Positions 37,569 through 44,883 of a stretch of 64,000 nucleotides of DNA are shown in pieces. A program made the translations under genes and the position numbers. This stretch comes from CAZHEV01 sp964531335 [NCBI: uncultured bacterium] (lineage in GTDB: Bacteria > Eisenbacteria > RBG-16-71-46 > CAZHEV01). Location of the stretch: positions 85,559 through 149,558 of the forward strand of contig CAZHEV010000009.1 of assembly GCA_964531335.1 (NCBI GenBank), read 5' to 3'. Under the pieces are notes generated by a model, which did not search any database, was not told the DNA's origin, and worked only from the letters and a program-made list of their open reading frames with translations. Each line of letters starts with the position of its first letter. Position 1 is the stretch's first letter.

Positions 37569-37974
37569 AGGCCGGCCCTTCCTTCGGCCCCGCTCCGCGG
37601 CACCGAAAGCCGGCACTCCGCGCCCGGCTTGTCTCCTCCGCCGCCGCATCCTGAGCCATGCCCCCGCCATCGTCCCGCCGACCGGCCCGCGCCATATCGA
37701 AGCCATTTCCGCCCCTTTCGCCGTCATCCACCGGGCCCGCCGCGCGCCCAGCGGGACTATCCGGCCCGCCCAGGCGAGGCTCCCGCGCCCCTTCCCGCCT
37801 AAACCCGGCCCGCCGGACGGCCGATTCTTTATTTGGAAATGAACGCCCTCCGGCCCGCACCTGGGCCCATGGCACGGATGGCCCAGGCCGGAGGGTTCTT
37901 GGGTGCCCCACGAGGGCGTACGCATTGGAGACCCCACCCTGCCGTGGGGGATTAGTCAGCGAGGAGGCGGGAAA
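37569..37974 (+). other. Intergenic region ending in a structured leader
   Basis: 406 bp. The first 270 are GC-rich without a recognisable gene. An AT-rich patch (TTCTTTATTTGGAAATG, 37825-37841) precedes two strong hairpins (37846-37895 and 37906-37949) and then the ribosome-binding site of the zinc-ribbon gene. Confidence 0.45.
37846..37949 (+). ncRNA. Two-hairpin structured leader of the zinc-ribbon gene (candidate cis-regulatory RNA)
   Basis: Hairpin 1: 37846-37853 pairs with 37888-37895 (CCCTCCGG/CCGGAGGG); after a 6-nt bulge, CCTGGG-c-CCAT pairs with ATGGCCCAGG (37878-37887) around a 7-nt loop. Hairpin 2: CCCCACG (37906-37912) pairs with CGTGGGG (37943-37949), with an inner GGG/CCC. The GAGGAGG ribosome-binding site starts 11 nt later. 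No known riboswitch class is recognised. The first hairpin has no T-run, so it is not a standard terminator. Confidence 0.4.
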
Positions 37975-38502
37975 ATGAAGTGCCCGGCGTGCGGTAGCCA
38001 GTTGGAGAAGATGAGCGTCGATAACATCAAGGTGGATGTGTGCAGGCGCGGATGCGGAGGTATCTGGTTCGACCGCTTCGAGCTGGATAGAATGGACGAG
38101 GCGCACGAGGCGGCGGGCGAGCGCCTGCTCGAGTTGGACGTCGAATTTCACGCCAAGGTGGCCCGGTCCAAGAAGCGGAGCTGCCCAAAGTGCGACGGCC
38201 TGCTGATGATGCGGCACTACTTCAGCGTGCGGAAGAAGGTCGAGGTAGACGAGTGCCCTGGGTGCGCAGGCGTGTGGCTGGACGGTGACGAGCTGCGCAA
38301 GATCCGCAACGAGTTCGCTACCGAAGAAGAGCGGGAGAAGGCCGCTAACAGGTACTTCACGGAACTCTTCGAAGAGGACATCAAGAGGACGAAAACGGAG
38401 AGCGATGAGAGGCTGAAGAAGGCGAGGAAGTTCGCTCGCCTGTTCCGGTTCATATGCCCGACGTACTACATACCGGGCAAGCAATCCGGGGGTGCGTACT
38501 AG
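37975..38502 (+). CDS. Double zf-TFIIB zinc-ribbon protein
   Basis: 175 residues with two zinc-ribbon units. The first is CPACGSQL ... VCRRGCGGIWFDRFEL; the second is CPKCDGLL ... ECPGCAGVWLDGDEL, the zf-TFIIB signature (CPxC ... CxxCxGxWxDxxEL). The C-terminal third is a charged helix (EEEREKAANRY ... RLKKARKFARL). The biochemical role of this family is unknown. The start is the ATG after GAGGAGGCGGGAAA; the leader upstream has two strong hairpins, so translation may be structure-controlled. Confidence 0.9.
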   Translation: MKCPACGSQLEKMSVDNIKVDVCRRGCGGIWFDRFELDRMDEAHEAAGERLLELDVEFHAKVARSKKRSCPKCDGLLMMRHYFSVRKKVEVDECPGCAGVWLDGDELRKIRNEFATEEEREKAANRYFTELFEEDIKRTKTESDERLKKARKFARLFRFICPTYYIPGKQSGGAY

Positions 38503-38616
38503 GCGCAGCCCTGGTGACCCGGCTGCAACGTGAATCTCCGGCCGGGACCGCGAAAAGTCGCGTAGCGCATAACGGACGCGCCCCGGGCGGACAGCGCCTG
38601 ATTGGAGGGAAAAGAG

Positions 38617-39924
38617 ATGAAAGACCACATGGGATCCGCGGTTGCCGGGCTTGCGGCCGCGCTTCTCGCATGGGCCCTGCTGCTTCCGGCCTCCGGCCAC
38701 TGCCAACTCGCCGGGACCCGGCCGGACGACCTGAACTTTTCGGAGGGGCTTACTGTAATCAAATCGCTGGAGACGATCTTTCCCGACGGCAAAGGCTTCA
38801 GGGTTCAAGCGCCCCTCGAGCCGGCCGGCGGCACGAACGAGGACTTCGCTCGGCTTGTAAGAGCTTTCCGGGTGATCGTTCCGCACGACGTCACTGTCAC
38901 CGAAGCCGCGCGAATGCTCATATCCGGAAGCTCGCCGTTCACACGCGTAATAGACACCGAGCAGCATACCGGGTTCCTCCCGGGACTGCCGGTGGGCTAT
39001 GCGGGCGCGCCGGTCACCGCCAAGCTCGGCAAGAAGGTGATCGACATTCACTTCCTCACGGTGAACATGGACAGGTGGATGATCTGGGCTCGGGAGTGCT
39101 ACTTCCCCATCTGGAAGGGGGACAGAGACCTACCGATACAGGAGTACGCGGCGGTGGTGTCTCAGTATCTCAGAAAGACGGACTTCGGAGAGGACAAGCC
39201 GCCGGAGCTGAAAGCCTCCTCGGTCGGCGCTCCCGACAAGGCGGACCTGTTCGGTAAGTACAACGACCAGAGACGCGGCGTGGCCGAGTTCGAGGAGTTG
39301 GCGGCGTCCTCTAGGGAGATGGAGCTCGACGTGGCCGAGGGCGTGACCGCCTTCAAGGCGGGCGGCGGCGCGGTGGAATGGCTCATCGAGCATAGAGAAA
39401 AGACCACTTTCTCCGACCGCAACCAGTCCGACATTCAACGGGCGTTCTACGATTTCATGGACGAGGGGCGGGACACCCAGGAGCTCAGGGCCCTGACCGC
39501 GGAGGTCCTGCGCGACCTCGATCCGGGTTGGTACTTCTACGCGGTGGACAAGTACGGCAGGGTGAGATTCGGTCCAATGCCTTGCGGCCGGGGGACGGAT
39601 AGAGACTGCCTTTGGAGAGAGAGGCTCAAGTCATACGAGTGCCTGCTGTTTCCCGGACAGGAGATCGTCGCCGCGGGCGAGCTCGAGGTGACCGTGGAGG
39701 ACGAAGTTCTGGAGGCGAGCCTGGAAGGGGCGGCCGCGCCGGCGCCCGGTATCGCCGCCGTCAACTCGTTCTCGAGCTACTACTACTACCGCCCGGATGC
39801 GAACAACCTGGAGAGGACGTTCCGGTCGAGCTCGGACCGGTACCTCAGACAGGTGGGGCACCTTTTCGACGCCCTGACGGAGATGGGCATCGACATGGAA
39901 GGCGTCGAGGTATCCAAGTTCTGA
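38617..39924 (+). CDS. Secreted protein of unknown function
   Basis: 435 residues with a signal peptide (about 1-29, a hydrophobic AALLAWALLLPASGHC core). The cysteine after SGH could be read as a lipobox, but GHC is not canonical. I recognise no domain. Features seen: an N-terminal segment about thresholds of alternating strand/helix, VKLGKKVIDIHFLTVNMDRWMIW-like mixed regions, two further cysteines in CGRGTDRDCLW (a possible disulfide), and an SSYYYYRPDANNLERTF stretch near the end. The ATG follows TTGGAGGGAAAAGAG. A strong terminator lies 108 bp downstream, so the gene ends its transcription unit. Confidence 0.7.
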   Translation: MKDHMGSAVAGLAAALLAWALLLPASGHCQLAGTRPDDLNFSEGLTVIKSLETIFPDGKGFRVQAPLEPAGGTNEDFARLVRAFRVIVPHDVTVTEAARMLISGSSPFTRVIDTEQHTGFLPGLPVGYAGAPVTAKLGKKVIDIHFLTVNMDRWMIWARECYFPIWKGDRDLPIQEYAAVVSQYLRKTDFGEDKPPELKASSVGAPDKADLFGKYNDQRRGVAEFEELAASSREMELDVAEGVTAFKAGGGAVEWLIEHREKTTFSDRNQSDIQRAFYDFMDEGRDTQELRALTAEVLRDLDPGWYFYAVDKYGRVRFGPMPCGRGTDRDCLWRERLKSYECLLFPGQEIVAAGELEVTVEDEVLEASLEGAAAPAPGIAAVNSFSSYYYYRPDANNLERTFRSSSDRYLRQVGHLFDALTEMGIDMEGVEVSKF

Positions 39925-40032
39925 ACCGCGCGTCGCCGATCGCGTCTCGGGCGAGCGCCTGAGCCCGCGACAGCCGGCCTTGGGGGACCGATCGTCCGGA
40001 ATGGCCGGGCCTTCAACCTGCTTTCATGCTAG

Positions 40033-40069
40033 AATCAGCGCCGAAACCACTCGGCGCTGATTCCTTTTT
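40033..40069 (+). terminator. Rho-independent terminator
   Basis: AATCAGCGCCGA (40033-40044) pairs perfectly over 12 bp with 40051-40062 around a 6-nt loop, followed by CC and TTTTT (40065-40069). It ends the transcript of the secreted unknown and separates it from era. Confidence 0.9.
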
Positions 40070-40124
40070 CCGCCCGGGCCGCCGCCTTCGCCGCCCGGAC
40101 AAAGCACTTGGAAGACGCTCTGCC

Positions 40125-41021
40125 ATGGCTCCTGATGAATTCAGATGCGGATACGTGCCGATCATCGGCCGCCCCAACGTCGGCAAGTCCACGCTCGCCA
40201 ACAGCATGCTCCAGTTCAAGCTGTCGGCTGTAACCAGGAAGCCACAGACGACGAGACACCGGACTCTCGGCATTCTTACCGGCGAGAATTACCAGATGAT
40301 CCTCTTGGACACGCCGGGGATATTCGGCCCCTCTTACCGCTTGCAGGAGCTTCTGGTAAAGTCGGCCGTCGCCGCGATCGAAGAAGGCGACGCAGTGCTG
40401 CTCATGTCGGAGCCCAAGCCCGATTCCTTCTCCGACCGGGCGGGGCTGCTGGACCGCCTCGAGGGCGCCGGCCGGCCCGTGGTGCTGGCGATAAACAAGA
40501 TCGATCTCATCCCCAAGCCACGTCTGTTGCCCTTGATCGAGCATTTCAGCGGTCTTTTCCCTTTCAAAGAGATAGTGCCTATCTGCGCCCTGAGCGGAGA
40601 CGGCGTCGCTCATCTCAGGGAGGTTCTCGTGGAGTTGCTGCCGCCGGGGCCCCCCCTTTATCCACCGGACGAGGTCACGGACAGGCCCGAGCGGTTCTTC
40701 GCGGCGGAGATCATCCGGGAAAAGGTATTCCTTCTCTACGGCGACGAGATCCCCTACTCCACGGCTGTCGCCATAGAGGAGTTCACGGAAAGGACCCCTC
40801 CGGCAAAGGACTACATAAGGGCGGCGGTCTACGTCGAGCGAGACAGCCAGAAGGGCATGCTTCTGGGAAAGGGGGGAAGAGCCCTCAAGCGCCTGGGTCA
40901 GGCGGTGAGGTCGGACCTTGAGGCTTTCCTCGGAAGGAAGATCTACATCGAGATTCAAGTGCTCGTGAGGGAGAAGTGGCGGAAGAAGGACTCGATCCTG
41001 AGAGATCTGGGATACAAGTAG
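40125..41021 (+). CDS. era: GTPase Era
   Basis: 298 residues, the standard length. It binds 16S rRNA and supports 30S subunit maturation. G1 GRPNVGKSTL, G2 region KPQTTRHRTLGIL, G3 DTPGI, G4 NKID (VVLAINKID), G5-like CALSG, then the KH domain with AAVYVERDSQKGMLLGKGGRALKRLG (GxxG loop GKGG) and the C-terminal VREKWRKKD. The start is the ATG before APDEFRCGYV; upstream in-frame sequence overlaps the terminator and is not used. Confidence 0.96.
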   Translation: MAPDEFRCGYVPIIGRPNVGKSTLANSMLQFKLSAVTRKPQTTRHRTLGILTGENYQMILLDTPGIFGPSYRLQELLVKSAVAAIEEGDAVLLMSEPKPDSFSDRAGLLDRLEGAGRPVVLAINKIDLIPKPRLLPLIEHFSGLFPFKEIVPICALSGDGVAHLREVLVELLPPGPPLYPPDEVTDRPERFFAAEIIREKVFLLYGDEIPYSTAVAIEEFTERTPPAKDYIRAAVYVERDSQKGMLLGKGGRALKRLGQAVRSDLEAFLGRKIYIEIQVLVREKWRKKDSILRDLGYK

Positions 41022-41032
41022 GCGCAGGCGCG

Positions 41033-41992
41033 GTGGCATCCGCGCGGCGGGAAGGTTCGCCGGGCCCAAGGGATCCGGAAGGCGCCGGCGCCTCCAAAGG
41101 CCCAGGAGTCGGATGGGGGTACACCCACGCCCTTCTCTCGGCTTTCTGGTCCGCCGTGATGATAACGCTCTCGAAGTGGTCCCTGTTCGAGCTCGACCCC
41201 GCTTCGCTGGGCGCGCTGGTGATGTCCGTCGGGGCCGCCTCCGTGGCGCTCTGGCTCACCATCGCCCGGAGGTGGAAATGCGCCGTCACGCTCAGGGGCG
41301 CCGGATGGAAGTGGACCTTGGGGCTTTCGGCGCTCTTCTTCGTCGTGATGCTGGCCTCCTTCGAAGCTATTAGGCTCCTCGATCCCACCGTTGTCGCGTT
41401 CGTAAGCCGAACGGAAACGCTGGTGGCAATCGTGCTGGGCGTGTGGTTGTTCGGCGAACGCTTCACGAAGCCGGAGATGGTCGGGGCGGCCTTCGTGGTG
41501 CTCGGGATAGTCGTCTTGCGCTACGGCGGAGTGAGCGTGGAGCGCGGCTTCTGGATAATCCTGGCCGCCTCCATAGGATTCGGAATCGCCGAGGCCATCG
41601 CCAAGAAGACGGTCACCATCGTCGATCCCCTGGCGTTCTCCCTGGTGAGAAACATGATTCTCGGGGTCGCCTTCGCGGCCTTCGGGCTCATCTGGTCGGG
41701 GGGCATAGCCACGCCTACGAGCACGCTGGGCTGGCTTGCGATCGTCGCGATCGGGATCAGCGGACCGTTCCTCGGGCGGGTGCACTTCCTCAAGGCCCTT
41801 CAGAAGATCACCATCTCGAAGACATCGCTCGTCACGCAATCACAGCCTATCTGGGTCGCGCTTCTGGCCTTCGCCGTTCTGCGCACCGTCCCGTCGGAGA
41901 GGCAGTGGCTGGGGGGCGCTATCGTCCTTGCCGGCTGCGTGCTCCTGATCATAGGCAGGTCGAGGCCGCGCGCGGCCGGGTTCCGTTCTTGA
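41033..41992 (+). CDS. EamA/DMT-family membrane transporter
   Basis: About 319 residues with ten hydrophobic helices in two EamA repeats; the first half runs from HALLSAFWSAVMITL to VVLGIVVLRYGG, the second from FWIILAASIGFGIAEA to GGAIVLAGCVLLII. The substrate is not deducible (drug/metabolite family). The start is uncertain: GTG at 41033 is 11 bp after era, but the frame is open back into era (40976). Transmembrane residues begin only at about residue 30, consistent with a short basic N-terminal tail. Probably cotranscribed with era. Confidence 0.82.
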   Translation: MASARREGSPGPRDPEGAGASKGPGVGWGYTHALLSAFWSAVMITLSKWSLFELDPASLGALVMSVGAASVALWLTIARRWKCAVTLRGAGWKWTLGLSALFFVVMLASFEAIRLLDPTVVAFVSRTETLVAIVLGVWLFGERFTKPEMVGAAFVVLGIVVLRYGGVSVERGFWIILAASIGFGIAEAIAKKTVTIVDPLAFSLVRNMILGVAFAAFGLIWSGGIATPTSTLGWLAIVAIGISGPFLGRVHFLKALQKITISKTSLVTQSQPIWVALLAFAVLRTVPSERQWLGGAIVLAGCVLLIIGRSRPRAAGFRS

Positions 41993-42039
41993 GATGACGG
42001 GCTTCAACGACGCATGACAAGAAGGCGCCGGGTGCGGAG

Positions 42040-42927
42040 CTAGGAGGCCTTTCTCTTTCTCTTGTGCCTGTACATGAGCTTGTCCGCCCTATCGATGAGG
42101 TCATCGATTGACGTGGCGGTCCGAGGCTCGTACATCGTGACACCCACGCTGGCCCGCAGCTCATAAGGCCGATCTTTCTCCAACGAGTGCTTTCGCAGGT
42201 TCTGCTCCAATCGCGCCTGCAGCGCCTCGATGTCCAGCTCCTCGACATCCGGGAGCAAAGCCACGAACTCGTCTCCGCCCACCCGGGCTATTATGTCGGA
42301 GTCCCTGAAAGTACCCTCCAGAACGGAGGCCATATCCATCAGCGCCTGGTCGCCCATCTGATGGCCGAGCTTGTCGTTTATCCATTTCATGTCGTCCAGA
42401 TCGACAAAGAGAACGTAGAAGGGCCGGCCCGTGCGGTCCGCGTGTCTCTGCTGCTGGTAGGCAAGGGAGAGAAACCCCCTTCGGTTGTGAAGCCCGGTCA
42501 GGTCGTCCACGAGAGACAGGGCCTGCAGCTGCCTTATCAAACGATGCCGCTCCATCGCGTGACGGATGCAGCGTACCAGCAGGTTGCCGTCGAGATCTCC
42601 TCTGAACAGGTACTCCTGCGCGCCCCGCTTGATCAGATCGAGCGCCAGCGCTTCATCGGCCAGGTCTATGAGCAGCAGGATGGGAACCTCCGCCCAGCGG
42701 CGATAGACGGCGTCGAAGGCCTCCGCGCCGCGGGCGTCCGGAAGACGGAGGTCGAGCAATATGACGTCCCTCCCCGCGGAGTTCAGGCGCATCACTCCCT
42801 CCTTCAGGGAGCCGGCGTGATCCAGCTCGAAATCGCCGCGATCGCTCTCCGTCAGGGCGCTCCAGACAAGCTCGGCGACATCAGGATCGTTCTGTATGAG
42901 GAGGACTTTTGTAGGTTTCTCCGGCAT
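42040..42927 (-). CDS. Response regulator-diguanylate cyclase (REC-GGDEF)
   Basis: 295 residues. A REC domain (about 6-122) with phospho-acceptor Asp in VILLDLRLPD and an Asn/Asp pocket LLIQNDPD; the conserved Lys appears as Arg (YLFRGD). The GGDEF domain (about 140-290) has DDLTGLHNRRGF, FVDLDDMKWINDKLGH, the intact active site ARVGGDEFV and a product-inhibition RxxD (RDSD) five residues before it. It is predicted to make c-di-GMP from two GTP. It lies 90 bp downstream of a membrane sensor-like gene on the same strand, which may feed it. Confidence 0.93.
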   Translation of the reverse strand: MPEKPTKVLLIQNDPDVAELVWSALTESDRGDFELDHAGSLKEGVMRLNSAGRDVILLDLRLPDARGAEAFDAVYRRWAEVPILLLIDLADEALALDLIKRGAQEYLFRGDLDGNLLVRCIRHAMERHRLIRQLQALSLVDDLTGLHNRRGFLSLAYQQQRHADRTGRPFYVLFVDLDDMKWINDKLGHQMGDQALMDMASVLEGTFRDSDIIARVGGDEFVALLPDVEELDIEALQARLEQNLRKHSLEKDRPYELRASVGVTMYEPRTATSIDDLIDRADKLMYRHKRKRKAS

Positions 42928-43016
42928 ATGACTCCCACTCTCGTCTCGGAGGGGCGGATTTTCAGCCGCAGGGCCCCGGCCGGGGGTCGGGCCGGGGGTC
43001 CCGCTTGCGATGCTCC

Positions 43017-43577
43017 TCAGTCTCTTCTTGTATCGATGTGGCCCTTGATCATGCCCACCATCGAACCGTTCACTCTAACAGGCAGCAGTACGACGAACGA
43101 CAGGCTCTCGTCTTCGCTGAGCATGCGCATGTCATTCGCCCAGGCGTAATCGCTCGTGCCGCCCCTCGCGCCCGCGGTGGACTCCTTGATCCCTACGTCC
43201 TCCGTGACGCTGGACGCGACCACATTGCCATCGAGGTCCAGCAGCGACAGCTTCCGTATATGGCCGGCCGCCGCCACCTGCTCCGCCAGTATCTCGTTGG
43301 CGCGGAGCACGGCCATCCGGAGCTCGGCGCCGGAGGCACCGGCCGCCAGCAGGCCCGCGAAGGACTTTTCTCCGGCCAGGAGCGTCAGCGAATGCCTGTG
43401 CTCCTGCAGGTACTGCTCTATATGATGAGGGTCGGATTTCATGGCGGCTATAATGCGCGCGTTCTCCCTCACTTCCAGCAGTCGCCTGGTCACCCCGTAG
43501 CTGAACACGGCGCAGAGTATCACGAGAATCGCGGCCACTATCATGATCGGGCCTGCAATGTCCCTGGTGTCTTGCAT
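43017..43577 (-). CDS. Single-pass membrane protein with a periplasmic sensor-like domain
   Basis: 186 residues. One N-terminal hydrophobic helix (about 9-30, IMIVAAILVILCAVFSYGV) followed by an extracytoplasmic domain of about 150 residues. The helix-strand pattern (HRHSLTLLAGEKSFAGLLAAG, then LSLLDLDGNVVASS and VVLLPVRVNGSMVGMIKGHID) resembles a PAS/dCache-type ligand-binding fold. No signalling output domain is present. The gene precedes the REC-GGDEF gene in the same orientation, so it is a candidate sensor for that cyclase, but physical coupling is not evident from sequence. The start ATG follows GGTGGAG. Confidence 0.7.
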   Translation of the reverse strand: MQDTRDIAGPIMIVAAILVILCAVFSYGVTRRLLEVRENARIIAAMKSDPHHIEQYLQEHRHSLTLLAGEKSFAGLLAAGASGAELRMAVLRANEILAEQVAAAGHIRKLSLLDLDGNVVASSVTEDVGIKESTAGARGGTSDYAWANDMRMLSEDESLSFVVLLPVRVNGSMVGMIKGHIDTRRD

Positions 43578-43834
43578 AACTCCACCCCTGCGCCCACAGG
43601 TGAATGCTCGTATAATGACGCGACGCCCCCACACCGACCGCCCCACGGCGGGACGTGACGGTTGAGCGGCGAAGGGACAGCGCCCACAATTAGTAATCGT
43701 CACGGCGAAACCCCAACTACACCTGCAAGGACCGCCGTCGGAGCGCACGGTACGCGAAGAGCGGCGAAGCGGCGGGAGTAGAGGCCGCCGGGCCGGGGGA
43801 AGGCCCGAGACTTCAGCGGACGGGATCGGTAGCG

Positions 43835-44770
43835 ATGGTCTATATAAAGCTAGTCCTGACAGCGGCTTTTTGGGGTGGGACCTTTATAGCCGGGCGCGTG
43901 GTCGCGGCCGATGTGGGTCCGTTCCCGGCGGCGCTTCTGCGATTCACGGCCGCGTCCGTTCTGCTCATGATCCTGACCAGGAGGCTGGAAGGCAGATTCC
44001 CGCCCCTCGACTTCCGTCGGCTCGGGGCGATCATGCTGCTGGGGCTCACGGGCGTGCTGGCCTACAACGCCTTCTTTTTCAGCGGGCTCAAATACGTGGA
44101 GGCGGGCAGAGCCGCCGTAATAGTCGCCATGAACCCGGTATCCATAGCGGTCTTCTCCGCTCTTCTGCTGCGGGAAAGGATGTCCGCAGCCAAGGCCGCG
44201 GGGATCGCCATCTCCGTCGCGGGAGCAATCGTGGTCGTCAGCAAAGGCCACATGGCGGGGGTGTCGGGCCTCGGCCTGGGGCGCGGCGAGCTCTATGTAT
44301 TCGGCTGCGTCCTGAGCTGGACGGCTTACGCGATGATAGGGCGGGAGATGATGAGGAGGCTCTCCCCACTGGCTACGGTGGCGTACTCTTCGGTGGCGGG
44401 GACCCTCATGCTTCTCACTCCGGCCCTGGCGGAGGGAATCGTGGCCGAGCTGCCGGGCTACGGCGCGCTGAGCTGGATCTGCCTCGCGTACCTGGGCGTG
44501 TTCGGAACGGTAGTGGGGTTCACATGGTTCTACGAAGGTGTCAACACGATAGGAACCGTCAGGGCAAGCCAGTTCATCAACTTCGTGCCCATATTCGCGG
44601 TCTTGCTCTCCTTCGCGATACTGGGCGAGCCGCTCACCCTCTCGCTTCTCGTGGGGGCGGCTCTTGTGATCACCGGCGTCTCATTGACCAACTCGCGCAG
44701 GACGAGACGGCCGCCCCCGCGGGCCGAGGGCTCTCGCCCCGCCCGCGACAGACCGGTCCTGCCCAGATAG
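43835..44770 (+). CDS. EamA/DMT-family membrane transporter (second copy)
   Basis: 311 residues, ten predicted helices in two EamA repeats (GGTFIAGRVVAADVGPFPAAL in the first, and YVFGCVLSWTAYAMIGREMM to LVGAALVITGVSL in the second). The conserved Glu-containing FGTVVGFTWFYEGV segment is present. The C-terminal 25 residues are basic and proline-rich. It is not closely similar by eye to the other EamA protein in the window (about 41.0-42.0 kb). Substrate unknown. ATG at 43835; no strong ribosome-binding site. Confidence 0.9.
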   Translation: MVYIKLVLTAAFWGGTFIAGRVVAADVGPFPAALLRFTAASVLLMILTRRLEGRFPPLDFRRLGAIMLLGLTGVLAYNAFFFSGLKYVEAGRAAVIVAMNPVSIAVFSALLLRERMSAAKAAGIAISVAGAIVVVSKGHMAGVSGLGLGRGELYVFGCVLSWTAYAMIGREMMRRLSPLATVAYSSVAGTLMLLTPALAEGIVAELPGYGALSWICLAYLGVFGTVVGFTWFYEGVNTIGTVRASQFINFVPIFAVLLSFAILGEPLTLSLLVGAALVITGVSLTNSRRTRRPPPRAEGSRPARDRPVLPR

Positions 44771-44793
44771 GGGGCGCGGTCTCGAATGCAACA

Positions 44794-44822
44794 TTTCAAG
44801 GCTTTTTTCGTCTTTATATAGT
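44794..44822 (+). promoter_or_regulatory. Candidate promoter for the DUF5916 gene
   Basis: -35 TTTCAA (44794-44799, weak), 17-bp spacer containing a T-run, -10 TATAGT (44817-44822, one mismatch). A short hairpin (GGCGAC/GTCGCC) follows before the TTG start. Confidence 0.35.
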
Positions 44823-44883
44823 GGGCAGGGACTCCCGACCCGGGCGACGGCGGCGTCGCCTCTCTGCAGCCGGGAGAAAGGAC

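Noticed and set aside
37846-37895. First hairpin as a Rho-independent terminator of the HD-domain gene
   Set aside because: It lies 278 bp past that stop, lacks a T-run (TTCTTGGG follows) and is close to the next start, so a leader structure is more likely.
43870-44883. Upstream extension of the DUF5916 frame across the EamA gene
   Set aside because: The frame is open but reads out of frame through a clear ten-helix transporter; the signal peptide starts at 44884.
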